NCBI GenBank assembly: GCA_045538735.1
Contig: JAZSRY010000072.1
Span: forward strand, 1 to 27,035
DNA: 27,035 nt
From: SIG459 sp045538735
GTDB taxonomy: Bacteria > Bacillota > Clostridia > Oscillospirales > Oscillospiraceae
Reading direction: 5' to 3'
Shown here: positions 22,198 to 27,035 of the stretch, in pieces
Position numbering within the stretch: position 1 is the stretch's first letter
Layout: each line of letters starts with the position of its first letter
Translations under genes and position numbers: made by a program
Notes under the pieces: model-generated
Told to the model about the DNA's origin: nothing
What the model saw: the letters and a program-made list of their open reading frames with translations, nothing else
The model's database searches: none

Positions 22198-22226
22198 AGT
22201 ATATGTTGCATTTTACCTCGTGTCAA
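22198..22226 (-). promoter_or_regulatory. Sigma-A promoter of the AOR operon
   Basis: TTGACA (22226-22221), a 17-bp spacer and TATACT (22203-22198) on the minus strand, 62 nt before the AOR start. It overlaps the divergent promoter at 22206-22234, so both cannot be occupied at once. Confidence 0.7.
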
Positions 22227-22234
22227 TTTATAAT
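22206..22234 (+). promoter_or_regulatory. Candidate promoter of the FAD-oxidoreductase pair
   Basis: TTGCAT (22206-22211, weak), a 17-bp spacer and a perfect TATAAT (22229-22234). It is interleaved with the AOR operon promoter on the other strand. Confidence 0.5.
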
Positions 22235-22287
22235 ATGAGAAAATATACGCCATTGAAATTGGTTATTATTTCCGGAATTTGCCAGAT

Positions 22288-23769
22288 ATGAGAAATTATG
22301 ATGTCGTCATTATTGGCGGAGGTCTGCTGGGCTGCTTCGCCGCCAGAGAGCTTTGCCGGTTCAAACTGAATACTGTTCTCATCGAGGCGCGGGAAGACGT
22401 ATGCACCGGCATATCCCGCGCCAACACTGCTATTGTCTATTCCGGCTATGACACCGCTCCCAACACCCTGAAAACGGAAATGTGCCTCCGGGCAAACGGA
22501 AGCTTTGATGCCCTCTGCGGGGAACTGGGCGTGCGCTTTGTCCGCTGCGGCTCCCTTATGATAAGCCTTGGTCAGCGTGGTGACAATGTCCTTCGGAAAA
22601 AGTATGAACAGGGACTCATTAACGGCGTTGAGGGGCTGCAGCTTCTCAGCGGCGAGGAAGTCCGCGCCCTTGAGCCCGCGCTCAGCGACAAGGTTACTAT
22701 GGGTCTTCTTTCCCCTACCACCGGCACGGTCAACCCCTGGGAGTTGGGCATTGCCGCATACGAAAACGCAGTGGAAAACGGGGCTGACTTCCGCTTTGGC
22801 GAGAGGGTTCTTGCCATAGAGCCCACATCAGAAGGCTACTGTGTAAAAACCGACAAAGGGAGCTTTTTCGCCCGCTTTATCATTAATTGCGGCGGGCTAT
22901 TCTCCGACAGCATACGAGAAATGTGCCACACTCCCCTTGTGCGGATTTTCCCCAAAAGAGGAGACTATCTTATTTTCGATAAATCCGAAGGCGGAATTCT
23001 AAGCCACGTTATCTTCCACGAGCCGGAGCAAAAAGGCAAGGGGCTTACCGCTGTCCCCACCGTTGACGGCAACCTGCTTATAGGCCCTTCGGAGCTTCCC
23101 TTTGAGGGTGAATCGGATTTTTCCACCACTGAGGAGGGCATTGAGATCCTTCTTTCGCTCTGCGACGAAATCCTTCCCTCTCTGGATAAGTCCAAGCTTA
23201 TCCGCTCCTTCGGCACTCTGCGTCCCAATCCTTTCTATGTGGAAAAAAGCGCCGACGGCAGCTGCACAAGAGACAAAAAGGGCATCAGCTCCTTCACAAT
23301 ACTCTCCGACGGCGAAGGCAGCTTCCTCAGCTTTATCGGCATCAAAACACCGGGGCTCACCTGCTCCCGGGAACTGGGCGAATATGCCGCCAAGACCGCG
23401 GCAGCTTACCTCTCCGCGAAGGAAAATCCCGACTTTAAGCCCCTGCGCACTCCCCCGCTGAGCCTTGCCCACGCAAGTGCGGAAGAGAGGATTGCCGCCG
23501 CTGCGGAAAATCCCCTCTACGGACGCATAGTCTGCCGCTGCGCAGGCATAAGCGAGGGTGAGATAGTGGATGCCATCCATCGCGGCGCTGCAACTTTAGA
23601 CGCCGTGAAGCGCCGCGCCGGCACGGGCATGGGGCGCTGTCAGGGAGGCTTTTGCTCCACCCGCATTATGGAAATTCTCGCCCGGGAGCTTAATAAAACC
23701 CTCAGCGAAATTATGAAGGACGGCCCCGGCAGCTTTATGACAGGAGGCGGCAGAGATGAGAGAATATGA
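22288..23769 (+). CDS. FAD-dependent oxidoreductase with C-terminal [2Fe-2S] BFD-like domain (anaerobic glycerol-3-phosphate dehydrogenase type)
   Basis: 493 residues. The N-terminal DAO domain has the dinucleotide motif VIIGGGLLGCFAARE and acidic residue LIEAREDV, then SRANTAIVYSGYD, and the closing FAD loop FIGIKTPGLTCS. The C-terminal BFD-like domain carries Cys 416 and 418 (VCRCAG) and Cys 451 and 456 (RCQGGFC) for a [2Fe-2S] cluster. This layout is that of clostridial GlpA-like enzymes, usually annotated as anaerobic glycerol-3-phosphate dehydrogenase, but no glycerol kinase or facilitator is in view, so a 2-hydroxyacid substrate is also possible. The ATG at 22288 is chosen; the RBS is weak, and a TTG at 22279 is an alternative. 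It overlaps the next gene by 14 bp. Confidence 0.87.
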   Translation: MRNYDVVIIGGGLLGCFAARELCRFKLNTVLIEAREDVCTGISRANTAIVYSGYDTAPNTLKTEMCLRANGSFDALCGELGVRFVRCGSLMISLGQRGDNVLRKKYEQGLINGVEGLQLLSGEEVRALEPALSDKVTMGLLSPTTGTVNPWELGIAAYENAVENGADFRFGERVLAIEPTSEGYCVKTDKGSFFARFIINCGGLFSDSIREMCHTPLVRIFPKRGDYLIFDKSEGGILSHVIFHEPEQKGKGLTAVPTVDGNLLIGPSELPFEGESDFSTTEEGIEILLSLCDEILPSLDKSKLIRSFGTLRPNPFYVEKSADGSCTRDKKGISSFTILSDGEGSFLSFIGIKTPGLTCSRELGEYAAKTAAAYLSAKENPDFKPLRTPPLSLAHASAEERIAAAAENPLYGRIVCRCAGISEGEIVDAIHRGAATLDAVKRRAGTGMGRCQGGFCSTRIMEILARELNKTLSEIMKDGPGSFMTGGGRDERI

Positions 23770-24643
23770 CCTTCTTGTCATAGGCGGCGGTGCGGCAGGC
23801 ATGGCCGCAGCTCTTGCCGCGGAGGAAGCGGGCACAAGGAAAATCCTCATTGCCGAGCGTGAGACTTTTCCCGGGGGCATTTTACGCCAATGCATACATA
23901 ACGGTTTCGGGCTGGGCTATTTCCACGAGGATCTTACGGGCACCGAGTATGCCCGCCGTTTTACTGAGCGTCTTGAAAAAAGCCGCATCGAGTTTCGCGG
24001 CGACACCACGGTGTTGGAGCTACGGGAGGATAAAAGCGCCCTTCTCTCCTCCGCAAAGGGAGTTGAAACGGTGCATTTTCGCCATTGCATTCTGGCAACG
24101 GGCTGCAGAGAGCGGGCAATAGGCTCTCTCCCCGTCAGCGGCACAAGACCCGCGGGAGTATATTCCGCAGGCACTGCCCAGAAAATGGTGAACCTTATGG
24201 GGCTGGATATAGGAGAAAATATCGTAATTCTCGGCAGCGGCGATATTGGCATGATAATGGCAAGGCGCTTCACCCTTTTGGGCAAAAATGTTATTGCCAT
24301 GGTGGAAAAGGAGGCTTCTCCCGGCGGTCTTGTCCGCAATATCCGAAACTGCATTGAAGCCTATTCCATTCCCGTGCTCACCCGCTCCACGGTCAGCCGT
24401 ATCCACGGAAAAGGCCGCGTTGGGGGCGTCAGCGTTCGGAATATGGAAAGCGGAGAGGAAAAATTCATCCCCTGCGACACACTCATCGTCTCCGTGGGTC
24501 TTATTCCCGAGAGGGAGCTTATAAGCGGCTTTGAGAGCATTCCCGAATGGCTCAGCCTTTGCGGCAACTGCGAAAGCGTCCACGAAATCGTGGACAGCGT
24601 TACTATGCAGGCCGAAGCTGTGGGGCGAAAAATTGTAAAATAA
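23756..24643 (+). CDS. NAD(P)/FAD-dependent oxidoreductase, partner subunit (shortened)
   Basis: 295 residues with AGGAGG 8 nt upstream, the start overlapping the previous gene. It has a thioredoxin-reductase-like two-nucleotide fold: FAD motif LLVIGGGAAGMAAA, RQCIHNGFGLG, ATGCRERAIG, SGTRPAGVYSAGTAQ, NAD(P) motif VILGSGDIGMIMARR, and C-terminal CGNCESVHEIVD. These blocks match the partner protein found beside GlpA-like DAO/BFD enzymes in Clostridia. Compared with what I know of that family, the stretch between SVGLIPE and CGN is much shorter, lacking the usual GG-x-V and TS-x-PGIFA strand. The DUF1667 gene that often follows is absent. It probably passes electrons between the DAO subunit and NAD(P)H or ferredoxin. 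Confidence 0.85.
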   Translation: MREYDLLVIGGGAAGMAAALAAEEAGTRKILIAERETFPGGILRQCIHNGFGLGYFHEDLTGTEYARRFTERLEKSRIEFRGDTTVLELREDKSALLSSAKGVETVHFRHCILATGCRERAIGSLPVSGTRPAGVYSAGTAQKMVNLMGLDIGENIVILGSGDIGMIMARRFTLLGKNVIAMVEKEASPGGLVRNIRNCIEAYSIPVLTRSTVSRIHGKGRVGGVSVRNMESGEEKFIPCDTLIVSVGLIPERELISGFESIPEWLSLCGNCESVHEIVDSVTMQAEAVGRKIVK

Positions 24644-24674
24644 AAGCGAACGGATTGCCGTTCGCTTTTATTTT
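24637..24674. terminator. Compact convergent terminator overlapping two stop codons
   Basis: A perfect 17-bp stem, 24637-24653 with 24658-24674, loop ATTG. The left arm contains the stop of the FAD oxidoreductase (24641-24643) and the right arm reaches the stop of spoVT (24673-24675). It works in both directions. Confidence 0.9.
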
Positions 24675-25212
24675 ACTCTTCCATCTGCTTACCTAAAAAT
24701 GCTGCAACAACCTGCGCCAGCTTGCACTCGGTCTCCCCGTGGGGTGCGGAATCCTTTGCCGCGGCAAACACCACGCAGCCCAGCACATCACCTGCGGAGA
24801 GGATAGGCGCCGCCACAGAAATACAGTAATCGCTTACGCCCTCGCATATAGGCTGGCTTACCCGCACCTCCGCTCTCCAAAGTCCGCGCCGCTCCATAAT
24901 TTCCTCCAACTGCCGGCTGATGGGCTTATCCATAAGCTCTCTTTTTGCTCCGCCCGCCACTGCAATCACGCTGTCCCGGTCACAGATAAGGGCAATGGCT
25001 CCGCCCGTCTTATGAAGACTCTCGCAAATCTGGGTGGCAAACTCGTTAAGCTCACCCATAGGGGAATACTTTTTGAATATAACCTCGCCGTCCCGCTCGG
25101 TGAATATTTCCAGCGGGTCACCCTCGCGGATGCGCATTGTCCGACGGATTTCTTTGGGGATGACGACTCTGCCAAGGTCGTCAATTCTTCTGACTATTCC
25201 TGTTGCTTTCAT
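24673..25212 (-). CDS. spoVT: Stage V sporulation protein T, AbrB-type regulator
   Basis: 179 residues, practically the length of Bacillus subtilis SpoVT. The N-terminal AbrB swapped-hairpin DNA-binding domain is nearly canonical (MKATGIVRRIDDLGRVVIPK, EIRRTMRIREGDPLEIF). The C-terminal part (about 55-179) is a GAF-like domain (GGAIALICDRDSVIAVAG, CISVAAPILSAGDVLGCVVF). SpoVT controls late forespore gene expression, so this gene marks the organism as a spore former. The start at 25212 follows AAGGAG; the frame reaches 25281 but those residues precede the conserved AbrB start. The gene is monocistronic. I could not identify a clean sigma-G promoter. Confidence 0.93.
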   Translation of the reverse strand: MKATGIVRRIDDLGRVVIPKEIRRTMRIREGDPLEIFTERDGEVIFKKYSPMGELNEFATQICESLHKTGGAIALICDRDSVIAVAGGAKRELMDKPISRQLEEIMERRGLWRAEVRVSQPICEGVSDYCISVAAPILSAGDVLGCVVFAAAKDSAPHGETECKLAQVVAAFLGKQMEE

Positions 25213-25284
25213 ATATACATTTCTCCTTAAATTACAAATTGTGTTGTTATTATCTGTGTTTTGAGGAGATTTATACTGCACGAA

Positions 25285-25313
25285 TTTACTTTTTAGACCG
25301 ATTGGGATATAAT
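25285..25313 (+). promoter_or_regulatory. Candidate promoter of the AT-rich island genes
   Basis: TTTACT (25285-25290), a 17-bp spacer and TATAAT (25308-25313), 30 nt before the ATG at 25344. The perfect -10 carries most of the weight. Confidence 0.45.
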
Positions 25314-25343
25314 AAAATTAACAATGAGTAAAGAAGGTAAAAA

Positions 25344-25928
25344 ATGCGAAATGATGTACAAAAGCACCAGATGACAAGTAATCAATTATATATACTTGCC
25401 CTAAAAGTGTGTCAGTGGTGGAATGCTGTTTTTATTCAGGCAGATCGATTTTTTAATGCATTAAATGCACCTCACAGTGGAACACCTTGGGATAAAGATG
25501 AAAATTACAGTTTGTTTGGCGCTGACCGAATGTTTTTGATTATTGCAATACATCATGCTATAGAAGATTTACAAAAATTAAATATAGAATTACAAAGGGA
25601 TAATGATATATCCATACAGTTTGTGTTGGACAATATTGAGAAAGTGGCCCCTTGGGAAGATGTGAAGAATTTAAGAGATATGAACATTCATGATTTAGAT
25701 TATCTTGTAGAAAAAGGACAGAAGCAAGAAAAATACTGTAGTAAGGTAAAAATCGGAGATGGCGAAACTCTTATAACTGCTGCTTGGACACATATCAACC
25801 ACGATGAAAATGTAGTTCTAGTTGGAAAAATTAAAATCAAAGAGTTATTATCGGTTATGGAAACACATTTTCCCTTTATTAGACAAAAAACCAAGCAAAT
25901 ATATGATGAAAGTTTATTTGGAAAATAA
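25344..25928 (+). CDS. Hypothetical helical protein with a HEPN-like Rx4H motif
   Basis: 194 residues, preceded by AGAAGG. No signal peptide. It is mainly helical: a long N-terminal helix region (LYILALKVCQWWNAVFIQADRF), a second helix (FGADRMFLIIAIHHAIEDLQK), then LRDMNIHDLDYLVEKG, where Arg 111 and His 116 form Rx4H with a polar residue after Arg and Asp after His. That is the pattern of HEPN ribonuclease and HEPN-related proteins found in toxin-antitoxin and defence loci. The match is by motif only. Base composition is much more AT-rich than the genes to its left. The next gene begins 18 nt downstream, so the two are probably one unit. Confidence 0.7.
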   Translation: MRNDVQKHQMTSNQLYILALKVCQWWNAVFIQADRFFNALNAPHSGTPWDKDENYSLFGADRMFLIIAIHHAIEDLQKLNIELQRDNDISIQFVLDNIEKVAPWEDVKNLRDMNIHDLDYLVEKGQKQEKYCSKVKIGDGETLITAAWTHINHDENVVLVGKIKIKELLSVMETHFPFIRQKTKQIYDESLFGK

Positions 25929-25946
25929 ACAACAAGCGGTGATTTT

Positions 25947-26885
25947 GTGGAAGGTATCTTTCTTCGCAAGAAATTCAACATTTGGCTTTTTCTTCTATTC
26001 CTGTGTGGTTTGGCATTTATAGGAATGTACATATTCTTGAATATCGTTGATCCGGAAGCAACCAGTGAATTGTTAACCTTTTTAATCATAGGCATTCTTA
26101 TTATTTTGGTTGTGATTCCATCTTGGTTATTAAATTTTGGTGCATTTATTCACATTGACGAAACAACAATCAAAGCAAAATATCATTTGTTCGGTAAAAT
26201 TGATTGTAAGCTCTCGGATGTGGTTTTTGCCGTAGCACGAGTTAACACCTTAATTATTCAATTAAAAGATGGTAAAACCCATACCATAATGGGCATCGAG
26301 AATTCTTGGCCACTCGCTTCAATTATTCGACGGAATATGTCATTTGAGGTAACTGAACAACCGGAAACATTAAATGAAAAGTTAAACAACTTAAAAGCAA
26401 ACAAAAAGAATGGGCTTATATATGTTTGTTCTGGTGTTGCATTAATGTTTGTCATTATCTTTATCACAGTATTCTTGACCGGCGAAAGAGAAATGCACGA
26501 ATTCAGCAACATTGATTGGACAATATTCGCCATTATGGTTGCAACAGAAATTGCAACAGCTGTTGCTACATTCTATTTTGCAGGGAAAACAGGAAAGAAT
26601 AATATTCCGATCGAAAAGTTGCAATATGAAATTCAACGAAGAATCATTGAAACCCAACCATTGTTGCCCGGTTTTGTTATAGCCGTTTATACGGATGAAA
26701 ACTATACGGGACGCATTACCTTATTTGGATATCCAAACGATAGTGCCGTTTATTATTCGGTACAAGAATTTGCTTCTGATTACACGCTTTTTAGAGCATA
26801 CACATCTGATGTCTATGATAGCCAAGAAGAGTTGCCGGCCGATTTCGAAACTTTGATTGATATAACAGATAAAGTATTACATTAG
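25947..26885 (+). CDS. Hypothetical four-helix membrane protein with PH-like domain
   Basis: 312 residues from a GTG start with GGTGA 4 nt upstream. Family not recognised. A membrane hairpin (about 12-33 and 41-66) is followed by a small beta-rich segment (about 68-130, FIHIDETTIKAKYHLFGKID, then LIIQLKDGKTHTIMG) resembling bacterial PH-like domains. A second membrane hairpin (about 154-177 and 188-212) and a soluble C-terminal part of about 100 residues (FVIAVYTDENYTGRITLFGYP) follow. No catalytic motif is seen. It is AT-rich like its upstream partner, separated from it by 18 nt, and ends 7 bp before the hairpin array. A membrane partner of a defence or stress unit is only a guess. Confidence 0.72.
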   Translation: MEGIFLRKKFNIWLFLLFLCGLAFIGMYIFLNIVDPEATSELLTFLIIGILIILVVIPSWLLNFGAFIHIDETTIKAKYHLFGKIDCKLSDVVFAVARVNTLIIQLKDGKTHTIMGIENSWPLASIIRRNMSFEVTEQPETLNEKLNNLKANKKNGLIYVCSGVALMFVIIFITVFLTGEREMHEFSNIDWTIFAIMVATEIATAVATFYFAGKTGKNNIPIEKLQYEIQRRIIETQPLLPGFVIAVYTDENYTGRITLFGYPNDSAVYYSVQEFASDYTLFRAYTSDVYDSQEELPADFETLIDITDKVLH

Positions 26886-26891
26886 TCAGGA

Positions 26892-27024
26892 CCACCCGTA
26901 TAACGGGTGGCCTGCTCTGGCCCTGTAAGGGCCTGATACCAGCTGAGCCTTAAGGCTCCCGAATCGTATTCCTCTCGCACACTTGCCCCACTACCAACTT
27001 CAGTTGGCGGTGGGGATTTTTATT
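26892..27024. repeat. Array of four hairpins, possible end of an IS200/IS605-like or palindromic repeat element
   Basis: Four inverted repeats occur in about 125 bp: CCACCCGT-ATA-ACGGGTGG (26892-26910), GGCCCT-GTA-AGGGCC (26919-26933), the palindrome GAGCCTTAAGGCTC (26945-26958), and a 14-bp stem with one G.T and one mismatch (26986-26999/27002-27015) followed by ATTTTTATT. No open frame is present. Subterminal hairpins of this sort are known from IS200/IS605 elements and REP-like repeats, and the element borders an AT-rich island. The last hairpin could also terminate the upstream gene. The sequence runs off the window, so a transposase beyond the edge cannot be excluded. Confidence 0.5.
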
Positions 27025-27035
27025 GGCCCCCTCTG

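Noticed and set aside
18542..22238. Plus-strand frames of 600-700 codons opposite the AOR operon
   Set aside because: Antisense shadows; they cross the intergenic gaps and promoter of the real operon and match no family.

Overview
The window looks like a chromosomal segment of a spore-forming, strictly anaerobic Clostridia member, probably of the Oscillospiraceae/Ruminococcaceae type. The reasons are a SpoVT-like sporulation regulator, a glycyl radical enzyme, a tungsten/molybdenum aldehyde:ferredoxin oxidoreductase (AOR), mid-GC Firmicutes codon use, strong GGAGG ribosome binding sites and many intrinsic terminators. No rRNA, tRNA, CRISPR array or complete transposase was found. The genus assignment is inference.

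Layout. 1-200 is a strongly structured non-coding element, cut by the window edge. 237-746 is a small membrane protein. 783-4984 (minus) is a three-gene cell-surface acylation operon: MBOAT acyltransferase, DHHW/AlgX-like protein, and a membrane-anchored TPR/RCC1-repeat protein. 5131-7017 (minus) is a lipoprotein 5'-nucleotidase. 7192-9639 (plus) is a glycyl radical enzyme with no activase beside it. 9859-11927 (minus) holds an SDR oxidoreductase and two small exported proteins. 12000-12375 is an unusual intergenic stretch with two compact promoter/hairpin units. 12376-13164 (minus) is a Cof-type HAD phosphatase, divergent from a six-helix membrane protein at 13299-13934. 14154-15366 (plus) holds a small conserved cytoplasmic protein and a secreted SH3/NlpC-P60 hydrolase. 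15486-18151 is a BlaI-type repressor and M56 metalloprotease pair behind a promoter flanked by two dyad operators.

18257-22136 (minus) is the most distinctive part. It is an operon of AOR, a MoaD/ThiS-like protein ending in Gly-Gly, and a protein fusing four [4Fe-4S] ferredoxin motifs to an iron-dependent alcohol dehydrogenase. Together these could interconvert carboxylic acid, aldehyde and alcohol using ferredoxin and NAD(P)H. Its promoter overlaps, back to back, the promoter of a pair of FAD oxidoreductases (22288-24643, plus) related to the clostridial anaerobic glycerol-3-phosphate dehydrogenase group. Convergent to these is spoVT (24673-25212).

25285-27035 is clearly more AT-rich than the rest and looks acquired. 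It holds a HEPN-like helical protein, a four-helix membrane protein with a PH-like domain, and a run of four near-perfect hairpins at the right edge that resembles the end of a mobile or palindromic repeat element.
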